DNA of 24,473 nucleotides, taken from Bacteroidales bacterium UBA4230. Lineage in GTDB: Bacteria > Bacteroidota > Bacteroidia > Bacteroidales > UBA932. Each line of letters opens with the position of its first letter. Position 1 is the first letter of the stretch. Location of the stretch: contig DGXO01000055.1 in assembly GCA_002395605.1 (NCBI GenBank), positions 14,653 through 39,125 of the forward strand. Direction: 5' to 3'. The notes under the pieces were generated by a model. That model was not told where the DNA came from, searched no databases, and saw only the letters and a list, made by a program, of their open reading frames with translations. The position numbers were made by a program, and so were the translations under genes. Shown piece after piece: positions 1-7,104 of this stretch.

Positions 1-1
1 A

Positions 2-454
2 CGCACCAGCGCGGCCCTGAAGGGTCATTTTGAAAAGGCAGGAACCACTCCCAAGAAGAAGATTGTGGAATTCCCCGCAGACTTCGCCGGAGAGGTTAAG
101 CTTGGAGACACCATCACCGTCTCTGACATCTTCACGGAGGATGTCAAGTTCATCGACGTGGTGGGTACATCTAAAGGTAAGGGTTTCCAGGGCGTCGTAA
201 AGCGCCACGGATTCGCCGGAGTAGGTGGTGTGACCCATGGTCAGCACAACCGTCTCCGTCACCCTGGTTCAATGGGTGCTTCCTCATGGCCTTCACGTGT
301 ATTCCCCGGAATGCGCATGGCCGGCCACATGGGCAATGAGCGCGTGAAAGTGTTCAACCTCGAGGTTCTCAAAGTCATCCCTGAGAACAATCTTGTAGTA
401 GTTAAGGGTTCCGTTCCCGGAGCCAAAGGTTCGTACTTAATTCTGGAGGACTAA
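2..454 (+). CDS. rplC: 50S ribosomal protein uL3 (L3), 5' partial
   Basis: This is the C-terminal 150 residues of uL3, an early-assembly protein of the large subunit near the 3' end of 23S rRNA. The frame is open from base 2, so the start lies upstream of the window; uL3 is usually about 205 residues. The family core is clear: GTSKGKGFQGVVKRHGF, then HPGSMGASSWPSRVFPG and MAGHMGNERV, the long loop that reaches the peptidyl transferase centre. The stop codon is 3 nt before rplD, and its last codons contain the GGAGG that serves rplD. The identification is certain; only the N-terminus is missing. Confidence 0.98.
   Translation, partial: RTSAALKGHFEKAGTTPKKKIVEFPADFAGEVKLGDTITVSDIFTEDVKFIDVVGTSKGKGFQGVVKRHGFAGVGGVTHGQHNRLRHPGSMGASSWPSRVFPGMRMAGHMGNERVKVFNLEVLKVIPENNLVVVKGSVPGAKGSYLILED
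445..449 (+). promoter_or_regulatory. Shine-Dalgarno site of rplD
   Basis: GGAGG lies 8 nt before the rplD ATG and inside the last codons of rplC. Canonical sites of this kind are uncommon in Bacteroidota. Confidence 0.7.
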
Positions 455-457
455 ACT

Positions 458-1084
458 ATGGAATTGAATGTTTTGAAGATTGACGGCACTCAGTCCGGAA
501 AGAAAGTCGTCCTTGACGAAAAGGTGTTCGGCGTAGAGCCCAACGACCACGTCATCTACCTGGACGTTCTCCAGTATCTCGCAGCCCAGCGTCAGGGTAC
601 CGCACGTACCAAGGACCGCTCTGAGGTTGCATATTCCACCAAGAAGCTCGGCAGGCAGAAGGGCGGCGGCGGTGCACGTCACGGTTCCCTCAAGGCCGGT
701 ATCTTCGTGGGTGGTGGTAACGTTTTCGGCCCTAAGCCCCGCGATTACCGCTTCAAACTCAACAAGAAGGTCAAGCAGCTCGCACGCGTAAGCGCCCTTT
801 CCTATAAGGCCGCAGACGGCAAGATCATTCTTGTGGAGCCCTTCGCAATGGACGCCCCCAAGACCAAGGAGCTCAAGACCATCCTTTCCAACATCAAGGC
901 CGGAGACCGCAAGGTTCTCGTTGTCCTTCCGGAAAACTCCAACAATATTTTCCTGTCATCAAGGAACCTTCCCAACGTGCAGGTAATCACCGTTGACGAG
1001 ATCAATACCTACGCCATTATGAATGCCCATTCCCTGGTGCTTGTGGACGGCGTGCAGGACATCCTCGCAGCAAGAGTTAAGTAA
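458..1084 (+). CDS. rplD: 50S ribosomal protein uL4 (L4)
   Basis: uL4 binds 23S rRNA domain I, and its extended loop lines the peptide exit tunnel. The full 208-residue length fits the family. The loop is visible at about residues 60-95 (KLGRQKGGGGARHGS then GGNVFGPKPRDY), followed by the globular alpha/beta domain ending in a LVDGVQDI-type segment. In E. coli uL4 also represses its own S10 operon; whether that holds here cannot be read from this window, because the operon leader is upstream. It starts 3 nt after rplC and ends 14 nt before rplW. Confidence 0.98.
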   Translation: MELNVLKIDGTQSGKKVVLDEKVFGVEPNDHVIYLDVLQYLAAQRQGTARTKDRSEVAYSTKKLGRQKGGGGARHGSLKAGIFVGGGNVFGPKPRDYRFKLNKKVKQLARVSALSYKAADGKIILVEPFAMDAPKTKELKTILSNIKAGDRKVLVVLPENSNNIFLSSRNLPNVQVITVDEINTYAIMNAHSLVLVDGVQDILAARVK

Positions 1085-1089
1085 AGGAG
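1084..1089 (+). promoter_or_regulatory. Shine-Dalgarno site of rplW
   Basis: AAGGAG, overlapping the last base of the rplD stop codon, 9 nt before the rplW ATG. Confidence 0.7.
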
Positions 1090-1098
1090 AGTAAAGAA

Positions 1099-1389
1099 AT
1101 GGGTATTTTAATTAAGCCAATCGTAACCGAGAAAATGACCGCTGAGGGCGAAAAGCTCAGCCGTTACGGTTTCATCGTTGACCGCAAGGCCAACAAGATT
1201 CAGATCAAGGCTGCCGTAGAGCAGATGTATGGCGTATCCGTAGCAGAGGTCAACACCCTCAACTACCACGGAAAGCGCAAACAGCGCTACACCAAGGCCG
1301 GACTTCTGAAAGGTCGCACAAATCACTTCAAGAAGGCATATGTAACTCTTGCAGGTGAAGACAAGATTGATTTCTACGCTAACATCTAA
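1099..1389 (+). CDS. rplW: 50S ribosomal protein uL23 (L23)
   Basis: uL23 sits at the exit of the peptide tunnel and docks trigger factor, SRP and the Sec translocon. The 96 residues match the bacterial length. The opening ILIKPIVTEKMT is the family signature, and the basic loop YHGKRKQRYTKAG contacts 23S rRNA domain III. The start is fixed by a Shine-Dalgarno site at 1084-1089. It lies between rplD and rplB, the invariant S10-operon order. Confidence 0.98.
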   Translation: MGILIKPIVTEKMTAEGEKLSRYGFIVDRKANKIQIKAAVEQMYGVSVAEVNTLNYHGKRKQRYTKAGLLKGRTNHFKKAYVTLAGEDKIDFYANI

Positions 1390-1390
1390 G

Positions 1391-1396
1391 AAGGAG
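1391..1396 (+). promoter_or_regulatory. Shine-Dalgarno site of rplB
   Basis: AAGGAG directly after the rplW stop codon, 8 nt before the rplB ATG. Confidence 0.7.
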
Positions 1397-1404
1397 AATA
1401 AACT

Positions 1405-2229
1405 ATGGCAATCAAAAAGTACAAGCCGGTAACTCCCGGCCAGCGTAACAAGGCTATCAGCTCCTTCGACGAAATTACCGCGAAGAAGCCTTACAAGAAG
1501 CTCCTTGCTCCCATTAAGAGCACTGGCGGCCGTAACAACACCGGTCAGATGACCGTTCGTTACCGCGGCGGCGGACACAAGAGAATGTACCGCCTGGTGG
1601 ACTTTGTCCGCAACCGCGACGAATTCAAGGCAACCGTTCTCACCATCGAGTACGATCCCAACCGCAGCGCACGTATCGCCCTCATCCAGTATGAGGATGG
1701 TATGAAGAGCTACATCATCGCCCCCAACGGCCTCAAGGTAGGTCAGGTTCTGGAGAGCGGTGCTGCCGCCAGCCCGGATATGGGTAACTGCCTCCCTCTC
1801 GCCAACATCCCCGTTGGTACCCTCGTACACGCTATCGAGCTCCGTCCCGGTCAGGGTGCTGCAATGGCACGTTCCGCCGGCACCTATGCCCAGCTCGCAG
1901 CCCGCGAAGGCAACTACGCAATCCTGCGCCTCCCTTCGGGTGAAACCCGCATGGTTCCCGTAGCATGCCGCGCTACTGTAGGTACCGTATCTAACCCGGA
2001 TCATAATCTGGAATCCGACGGTAAGGCCGGACGTACCCGTCACCAGGGTCGTCGTCCTCACAACCGTGGTGTTGTGATGAACCCCCACGATCACCCTATG
2101 GGTGGTGGTGAAGGCCGCGCCTCCGGTGGACACCCTCGTTCCCGTAAGGGTCTGCCTGCAAAGGGCTACAAGACCCGTAACCCCAAGGCCGTGTCCAACA
2201 AGTTCATCATTGAAAGACGTAAGAAATAA
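1405..2229 (+). CDS. rplB: 50S ribosomal protein uL2 (L2)
   Basis: uL2 is required for subunit association and sits close to the peptidyl transferase centre. The 274-residue length is typical. Visible landmarks are the N-terminal basic segment, the RYRGGGHKRMYR stretch near residue 55, and the C-terminal MNPHDHPMGGGEGR motif containing the conserved histidine region of bacterial L2. A very long open frame on the opposite strand (1108-2133) is a codon-bias shadow of this gene and rplW. Confidence 0.99.
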   Translation: MAIKKYKPVTPGQRNKAISSFDEITAKKPYKKLLAPIKSTGGRNNTGQMTVRYRGGGHKRMYRLVDFVRNRDEFKATVLTIEYDPNRSARIALIQYEDGMKSYIIAPNGLKVGQVLESGAAASPDMGNCLPLANIPVGTLVHAIELRPGQGAAMARSAGTYAQLAAREGNYAILRLPSGETRMVPVACRATVGTVSNPDHNLESDGKAGRTRHQGRRPHNRGVVMNPHDHPMGGGEGRASGGHPRSRKGLPAKGYKTRNPKAVSNKFIIERRKK

Positions 2230-2248
2230 CGGAATAAACTAACAGATT

Positions 2249-2521
2249 ATGAGTCGTTCACTTAAAAAAGGACCGTACATTCAGGAAGCTTTGGAGAACA
2301 GGATTCTCGCTATGAATGACGGCAGCAAGAAGAAAGAGGTTGTCAAGACTTGGTCCCGTGCCAGCATGATTTCCCCTGACTTTGTGGGCCACACCATCGC
2401 AGTTCACAACGGCAATAAGTTTATTCCCGTTTATGTCACTGAGAACATGGTAGGTCACAAGCTGGGCGAGTTTGCTCCCACCCGCATTTTCCGCGGCCAC
2501 GCAGGCAACAATAAGAAATAA
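2249..2521 (+). CDS. rpsS: 30S ribosomal protein uS19 (S19)
   Basis: uS19 is a 30S head protein that contacts uS13 and 16S rRNA near the A site. All 90 residues are present, starting MSRSLKKGPYI and including KTWSRASMISPDFVGHTIAVHNG and GHKLGEFAPTR, which are diagnostic. There is no Shine-Dalgarno sequence in the 19-nt gap from rplB; the region before the ATG is A-rich, as is usual in this phylum. Confidence 0.98.
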   Translation: MSRSLKKGPYIQEALENRILAMNDGSKKKEVVKTWSRASMISPDFVGHTIAVHNGNKFIPVYVTENMVGHKLGEFAPTRIFRGHAGNNKK

Positions 2522-2540
2522 TGTTTAAAGAAGTAACATT

Positions 2541-2954
2541 ATGGGAAAGAGAAAAAGACTGATGGCAGAACGCCTGAAAGAGACCAAGAAGCAGACCGCT
2601 ATAGCAAAACTTAACGATGTTCCTACCTCTCCCCGCAAGATGCGCCTTGTGGCCGACACCGTGCGTGGCGTTGAGGTGAACCGTGCCCTTGACCTTCTCC
2701 ACTACTCAAAGCGTGATGCTTCCATCCGCCTGGAGAAACTCCTTAAGAGCGCCATTGCAAACTGGGAAGCCAAAAACCCTGAGCAGACCAAGGAGCTCGA
2801 ATCCGGAAACGTGATTGTCAAAACCATCATGGTAGACGAAGGACGCACCCTTAAGCGTATCCGTCCCTGCCCTCAGGGCCGCGCCGGACGCATCCGCAAG
2901 CGCTCCAACCACGTTACCATCGTTCTTGACGTCAAAAAAGCAGTGGAGGAATAA
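2541..2954 (+). CDS. rplV: 50S ribosomal protein uL22 (L22)
   Basis: uL22 spans the large subunit, and its beta-hairpin lines the exit tunnel at the constriction that macrolides block. The 137 residues include a charged N-terminal extension of about 20 residues ahead of the conserved AKLNDVPTSPRKMRLVADTVRG. The hairpin is at the C-terminal end (RTLKRIRPCPQGRAGRIRKRSNH). Its final codons (GTG GAG GAA) provide the GGAGG used as the rpsC ribosome binding site. Confidence 0.97.
   Translation: MGKRKRLMAERLKETKKQTAIAKLNDVPTSPRKMRLVADTVRGVEVNRALDLLHYSKRDASIRLEKLLKSAIANWEAKNPEQTKELESGNVIVKTIMVDEGRTLKRIRPCPQGRAGRIRKRSNHVTIVLDVKKAVEE
2945..2949 (+). promoter_or_regulatory. Shine-Dalgarno site of rpsC
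   Basis: GGAGG inside the last codons of rplV, 8 nt before the rpsC ATG. Confidence 0.65.
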
Positions 2955-2957
2955 ACT

Positions 2958-3722
2958 ATGGGACAGAAAACTAATCCTATCAGCAACCGTATCGGCATCA
3001 CCCGTGGTTGGGATTCCAACTGGGTAGGTGGAAACTACGCAGAAAAGATTGCTGAAGACTACGAAATCCGTAAATACCTGGGCAGCCGTCTGGCAAAAGC
3101 CAGCCTCTCCCGCATCATCATTGAGCGCACCCTCAAGCTCATCACCGTCACCATCCACGCCGCACGTCCGGGTGTCATCATCGGCAAGGGCGGTCAGGAA
3201 GTTGACAAGCTCAAGGAAGAACTCAAGAAGGTTACCGGCAAGGATGTTCAGATCAACATCTTCGAGGTAAAGCGCCCTGAGGTAGACGCCACCATCGTAT
3301 CCGACAGCATCGCCCGCCAGATCGAAGGCCGTGTAAGCTACCGTCGCGCCATCAAGATGGCTATCGCCACCGCAATGCGCGTTGGTGCCGAAGGTATCAA
3401 GGTTCAGATCAGCGGCCGTGTAGGCGGCGCCGAAATCGCCCGCTCAGAGATGTTCAAGGAAGGCAGGACCCCGCTCCACACCTTCCGCGCCGATATCGAC
3501 TACGCACTTGCAGTTGCTCACACCCAGATGGGTACCATGGGTATCAAGGTGTGGATCTGCAACGGCGAGAAATACGGCAAGCAGGACCTCTCCCCTAACG
3601 CTGGCTTCGCAGCCAACGCAGCAGCTCCCGGCGCAGGTCGCCGTGAGAGTGGCCGCGGTGAGCGCGGAGGCCGTGGCGGCCGTGGTGCTCGCCGCGAAGG
3701 TGGACGCGGAGAACGTCGCTAA
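2958..3722 (+). CDS. rpsC: 30S ribosomal protein uS3 (S3) with RG-rich tail
   Basis: uS3 forms part of the mRNA entry channel and helicase on the 30S head. The protein has 254 residues: an N-terminal domain, a KH domain with RPGVIIGKGGQEVDKL near residues 70-85, and the C-terminal domain with SGRVGGAEIARSE and YGKQDL. After about residue 221 comes a low-complexity tail dominated by Arg-Gly repeats (RGERGGRGGRGARR), which lengthens the protein beyond the roughly 210-230 residues common in bacteria. In most bacteria rplP follows directly; here a terminator follows instead. Confidence 0.98.
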   Translation: MGQKTNPISNRIGITRGWDSNWVGGNYAEKIAEDYEIRKYLGSRLAKASLSRIIIERTLKLITVTIHAARPGVIIGKGGQEVDKLKEELKKVTGKDVQINIFEVKRPEVDATIVSDSIARQIEGRVSYRRAIKMAIATAMRVGAEGIKVQISGRVGGAEIARSEMFKEGRTPLHTFRADIDYALAVAHTQMGTMGIKVWICNGEKYGKQDLSPNAGFAANAAAPGAGRRESGRGERGGRGGRGARREGGRGERR

Positions 3723-3743
3723 GACACTTTGCTCCTTAAGGAA

Positions 3744-3773
3744 GCGGCCGGGGTTGTCCCGGTCGCTTTTTTT
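3744..3773 (+). terminator. Intrinsic terminator closing the S10 segment
   Basis: A 9-bp GC-rich stem (GCGGCCGGG pairing with CCCGGTCGC, one G-U pair) with a 5-nt loop is followed by seven T. It lies 21 nt after the rpsC stop and should end transcription before the inserted block. Confidence 0.9.
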
Positions 3774-3783
3774 ATTATATTTG
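3753..3783 (+). promoter_or_regulatory. Promoter of the thioredoxin-fold lipoprotein unit
   Basis: The -7 element TATATTTG at 3776-3783 matches TAnnTTTG, and a partial -33 element GTTG at 3753-3756 is 19 nt upstream. The -33 part falls in the loop of the preceding terminator, so the two elements share DNA. The first ATG is 21 nt after the -7 box. Confidence 0.65.
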
Positions 3784-3804
3784 TACCTTGAAAATATTGT
3801 GAAT

Positions 3805-4602
3805 ATGAAAAAGTTATTTGTAATTGCCGGTATCGTTGCAGTTTGCGCAGTCAGCTGCAAAACCAAATCCGTAGAAGAGAAGCTCACGGAGTTTAACCAG
3901 TGGAACGAAGCCCTCATAGAGGAATACACCACCGGTATCATGAAGTTTGAAGGCAACCAGGAAGCCGCCGAAGAATATGCCGATTCCATCATCGGCCTTT
4001 ATAAGGATTACAACCTCAAGGCTCTCAAGGGCAATCTCGACAATGCCGTTGGCGTGGCTGCCCTCAGGAACCTCTATGGCTCCGTAGAGCAGGACGAGTT
4101 TGAGGATTATGTAAATAAGATCACCGCTCCGGTGCACGGTAAGGATTCCGTCTTCCTCAGTGGCCTCAAGGAAGCTCTCAAGGCACAGAAATCAACTGCC
4201 GAAGGCCAGATGTTCACAGACTTCGAGGTAGATGGTGTCAAATTCTCGGACTTCATCGGCAAAGGAAAATACGTTCTTGTAGATTTCTGGGCTTCATGGT
4301 GTGGCCCCTGCCGCGGGGAAATGCCCAATCTCCGCGCCGTCTACAACGACTTCCACGGAGATAAGTTCGACATGCTTTCAGTTGCCGTTTGGGACAAGCC
4401 CGAAGACACTGTCAAGGCCGCCGAAGAAGAGAATATTGTCTGGAACCAGATCATTAACGCCCAGAAGATCCCTACGGACATCTATGGCATCGAGGGCATT
4501 CCCCACATCATACTCTTCGGCCCGGACGGCACCATCCTTAAACGCAACCTCCGCGGAGAAGCTATCCGTGAGGCCGTGGAGGAAGCCCTTGGTGACAAGT
4601 AA
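3805..4602 (+). CDS. Thioredoxin-fold lipoprotein (TlpA/ResA-like)
   Basis: This is a predicted envelope thiol-disulfide oxidoreductase of 265 residues. A signal peptide ends in a lipobox with Cys18 (AVSC), so it should be a lipoprotein. Residues 20-130 are charged and helical with no motif I recognise. Residues 135-262 form a TlpA/AhpC-type thioredoxin domain with DFWASWCGPCRGEMP (Cys166, Cys169) and the cis-proline loop GIPHI near residue 233. An upstream in-frame extension to 3508 is rejected, because it runs through rpsC and the terminator. The usual role of this family is reducing cysteines of periplasmic or outer-membrane proteins; the substrate is unknown. Confidence 0.9.
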   Translation: MKKLFVIAGIVAVCAVSCKTKSVEEKLTEFNQWNEALIEEYTTGIMKFEGNQEAAEEYADSIIGLYKDYNLKALKGNLDNAVGVAALRNLYGSVEQDEFEDYVNKITAPVHGKDSVFLSGLKEALKAQKSTAEGQMFTDFEVDGVKFSDFIGKGKYVLVDFWASWCGPCRGEMPNLRAVYNDFHGDKFDMLSVAVWDKPEDTVKAAEEENIVWNQIINAQKIPTDIYGIEGIPHIILFGPDGTILKRNLRGEAIREAVEEALGDK

Positions 4603-4681
4603 ACTTGATGAAGGAATACTGGTTCTGAAATTCCCGCGAAAAACTTACCACTGTTTGTTGATTTATCTCGATATTCATATA

Positions 4682-4704
4682 GCTCTCCGACGAAGTCGGT
4701 GAGC
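4682..4704. other. Small hairpin in the gap before the orphan gene
   Basis: GCTC-T-CCGAC, loop GAA, GTCGG-T-GAGC forms a compact stem with one T-T mismatch. It lies in the 137-nt AT-rich gap after the thioredoxin gene. There is no T-tract, so it is not an obvious terminator. The sequence after it (GAGCGATGGCGCAGATTCT) loosely resembles the GAGCGAAG repeat found elsewhere in the block, but I would not call it a copy. Confidence 0.5.
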
Positions 4705-4739
4705 GATGGCGCAGATTCTTTGCAGCTATGTTCTTTTTT

Positions 4740-5282
4740 ATGAAGAATATACTCGTTTTACTTTCTTTTGTTTTTTTGTTTCCTGTAGCGTACGGACAAT
4801 CCTTAAACGGAGTGTCTATGGGCTATAAGGTGTTCCAATCGCTGTCGGAATATAGAGAAATGAATGGGAACGTAATGTCGGTCATTGAATATCAAGCTGA
4901 GATTAAACCATTGATTGAAGCAAAATTTGGTGATGGCGTCACACTTGATTTATCCCTTTTAAGTGAGTGGGATGTTGTTACTGCGAAGTATCCCGGAGGA
5001 GACGTGATTGATTTCGAGGGAGGGTGTCTGGCTGGTTATGATCTGGAGACATCTAAGTTTTTGACTGCTGAAGATATTTTCCAGGGGGGTGTACGTGTTG
5101 GTAATGTAGCACCTTCCAAGTTATTGCTTCCGTGGTCTCATACAGTAGATTGTGCCGTGACCGGGAAGAAGAAGCCTCTATTTAACAACTCGGTTGAGAT
5201 CCCAGATGGGGACGTCCCTTTTTATTTTAATGTTGTTGACGGTATAGTTAATAGGATTTGTATGCCCTTGCGGCTAACGTAA
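4740..5282 (+). CDS. Hypothetical secreted protein, AT-rich orphan
   Basis: I do not recognise this 180-residue protein. It begins with a signal peptide (MKNILVLLSFVFLFPVAYGQS, cut probably after AYG), so it is exported. The mature part is small and soluble, with no cysteine pair or catalytic motif I can identify; the C-terminal VPFYFNVVDGIVNRICM has the look of a beta-strand pair. An ATG at 4728 adds MFFF and is less likely, since the signal peptide begins naturally at 4740. Base use differs from its neighbours: one sampled line (4921-4980) is 38% GC, against 60% for a line in uvrC (5881-5940). Its stop codon directly abuts the GTG of uvrC. Recent acquisition is plausible. Confidence 0.7.
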   Translation: MKNILVLLSFVFLFPVAYGQSLNGVSMGYKVFQSLSEYREMNGNVMSVIEYQAEIKPLIEAKFGDGVTLDLSLLSEWDVVTAKYPGGDVIDFEGGCLAGYDLETSKFLTAEDIFQGGVRVGNVAPSKLLLPWSHTVDCAVTGKKKPLFNNSVEIPDGDVPFYFNVVDGIVNRICMPLRLT

Positions 5283-7076
5283 GTGACCGTTAAAGAACAA
5301 ATAGCCTTATTCCCTCATTCCCCCGGCGTGTACCGTTACTACGACGCCGAGGGAAAGGTTATCTATGTGGGTAAGGCAAAGGACCTCCACAAGAGGGTGG
5401 CGCAGTATTTTGTGCCGCCGGAGAGGCTCAACACCAAAACGCGCATCCTGGTATCAAAGATTGCCGATGCCCAGTTCTCCGTAGTGGACTCCGAGGCCGA
5501 TGCCCTCCTCCTGGAAAACAACCTCATCAAGCAGTACAAGCCCAAGTACAACATCCTTCTCAAGGACTCAAAAACCTACCCCTGGATATGCGTGACGGGG
5601 GAGGAGTTCCCCCGGGTGTTCATCACCCGCCGAATGGAGAAAGGCAAAGGCAACCGTTACTTCGGCCCGTACAGCAGCGTAATGCACGCCCGCGGGCTCA
5701 TAGAGTTCTTCGATGAGATTTGGGCCCTCCGCACCTGCAACCTCCGCCTTACCTCTGACGCCATCCTTCGCGGGAAATACAGGCCCTGCCTCAAATTCCA
5801 TATAGGCAAGTGCAAAGCCCCGTGCATAGGCAAAATCTCCCTCAAGGAGTACCAGGAGGGCGTAGAGGAGATTGTTCGCATCCTCAGCGGCCGCGGCAGC
5901 GAGGTCATAAGGCATTACAAAGCTCTTATGGCCGATGCCGCAGAACGCCTTGACTTTGAGCAGGCCCAGGTGTTCAAGGACAAGCTCCATTACCTTGAGA
6001 AGCACTACGCAAAGAGCATCATAACCCAGTCGGTCGATGTAGACGCCGACGTCTTCTCCATGGTCTTCGACTCCGGCGAGGCATTCGGCAACTTCCTCAG
6101 AGTGAGGAGCGGAGCCATTGTCCAAAGCCTAAACCTAGGCTTCAAGAGCCAGATTGAGGAAGACGAGGCCACCATGCTCTCCACCTTCATCGGGGAAATC
6201 GAAGACAAGTTCGGCAGCCTTTCTGAGGAAGTCATAGTGCCATTCCTCCCTGATGTGGAGATCCCCGGCACGGAATTCAAAATCCCACAAAAAGGCGACA
6301 AACTGGCCCTTCTGGAACTTTCGGCCAAAAACGCCAAGGAATTCCATTTCAACTCCCTGAAGCAGAAGGAGCACACGGACCCCGACGCCTGGCGCATGAG
6401 CGTGATGGAGGACCTCCGGAAGGCTATCGGCATGAAGGAACTGCCGCGTCACATGGAGTGCTTTGACAACTCCAACATCCAGGGAACCAACCCTGTGGCG
6501 GCGTGCGTGGTTTTCCGGGACGCCGAGCCCTGCAAGAAGGATTACCGGCGCTTCAAGATAAAGACCGTCATCGGCGCCAACGACTTCGCCTCCATGAAGG
6601 AGGTTGTGAACCGCAGGTATTCAAGGATGCTGGCCGAAGCCCCCGACGATATCCCGCAGCTCATAGTGATAGACGGCGGCAAGGGGCAGCTGGGTTATGC
6701 TCACGAGGCCCTTGCCGAACTTGGGCTCCTTGACAGGGTTACGGTTATCGGCCTTGCCGAAAGAATGGAGCTGGTGATAAGGGTAGGGGATCCTTACCCC
6801 CTTTTCATCGACAGAAACTCCCAGGCCCTGAAGGTGCTCCAGCGCATCCGCGACGAAGCCCACCGCTTCGGCATAACCTTCCACCGGAATCTCCGCTCAA
6901 AAGCGGCCATACAAAGCGCCCTGAGGGAGATTAAGGGTGTGGGAGAAAAGACGGAGCAAAGGCTCCTTCTCCACTATGGCAGCGTCGCCCGCATTGCAAA
7001 AGCCCCCCTTGAAGAGCTTTCGGCCCTTGTTGGCGCAGACCTTGCAGTAAAGATACATGATTACCTGAATGAATGA
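5283..7076 (+). CDS. uvrC: UvrABC excinuclease subunit C
   Basis: UvrC makes both incisions in nucleotide excision repair. The 597-residue length is normal. Domains in order: GIY-YIG nuclease (GVY 15-17, YVG 28-30, catalytic Glu78) for the 3' cut; a four-cysteine region (Cys152, 169, 177, 181) matching the iron-sulfur ligands described for UvrC; a UVR domain for UvrB near 208-245; an RNase H-like nuclease with Asp395, Asp464 and His527 for the 5' cut; and tandem helix-hairpin-helix at 547-590. The start is GTG, immediately after the stop of the preceding gene, so translation is probably coupled. Its TGA stop lies inside the first copy of a 33-nt repeat. Confidence 0.97.
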   Translation: MTVKEQIALFPHSPGVYRYYDAEGKVIYVGKAKDLHKRVAQYFVPPERLNTKTRILVSKIADAQFSVVDSEADALLLENNLIKQYKPKYNILLKDSKTYPWICVTGEEFPRVFITRRMEKGKGNRYFGPYSSVMHARGLIEFFDEIWALRTCNLRLTSDAILRGKYRPCLKFHIGKCKAPCIGKISLKEYQEGVEEIVRILSGRGSEVIRHYKALMADAAERLDFEQAQVFKDKLHYLEKHYAKSIITQSVDVDADVFSMVFDSGEAFGNFLRVRSGAIVQSLNLGFKSQIEEDEATMLSTFIGEIEDKFGSLSEEVIVPFLPDVEIPGTEFKIPQKGDKLALLELSAKNAKEFHFNSLKQKEHTDPDAWRMSVMEDLRKAIGMKELPRHMECFDNSNIQGTNPVAACVVFRDAEPCKKDYRRFKIKTVIGANDFASMKEVVNRRYSRMLAEAPDDIPQLIVIDGGKGQLGYAHEALAELGLLDRVTVIGLAERMELVIRVGDPYPLFIDRNSQALKVLQRIRDEAHRFGITFHRNLRSKAAIQSALREIKGVGEKTEQRLLLHYGSVARIAKAPLEELSALVGADLAVKIHDYLNE

Positions 7077-7104
7077 GATTTCTCGACTTCGCTCGAAATG
7101 ACAG
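7072..7104 (-). repeat. Palindromic intergenic repeat, copy A
   Basis: This 33-nt sequence is identical to 7832-7864. Read on the minus strand its core is GTCATTTCGAGCGAAG then TCGAGAAATCTC. It includes the uvrC stop codon and ends exactly at the base before the first pnuC ATG. Confidence 0.9.

Noticed and set aside
1108..2133. Minus-strand open frame of 341 codons opposite rplW and rplB
   Set aside because: It lies fully opposite two certain ribosomal genes, has no promoter or family likeness, and is rich in residues expected from reading biased codons backwards.
3508..3804. N-terminal extension of the thioredoxin-fold lipoprotein
   Set aside because: It would run through rpsC and the terminator hairpin, and the signal peptide starts cleanly at 3805.
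4621..4739. Promoter for the orphan gene (TTTG at 4654-4657)
   Set aside because: No TAnnTTTG box at the right spacing; only TATAGCTC is present, too far from consensus.
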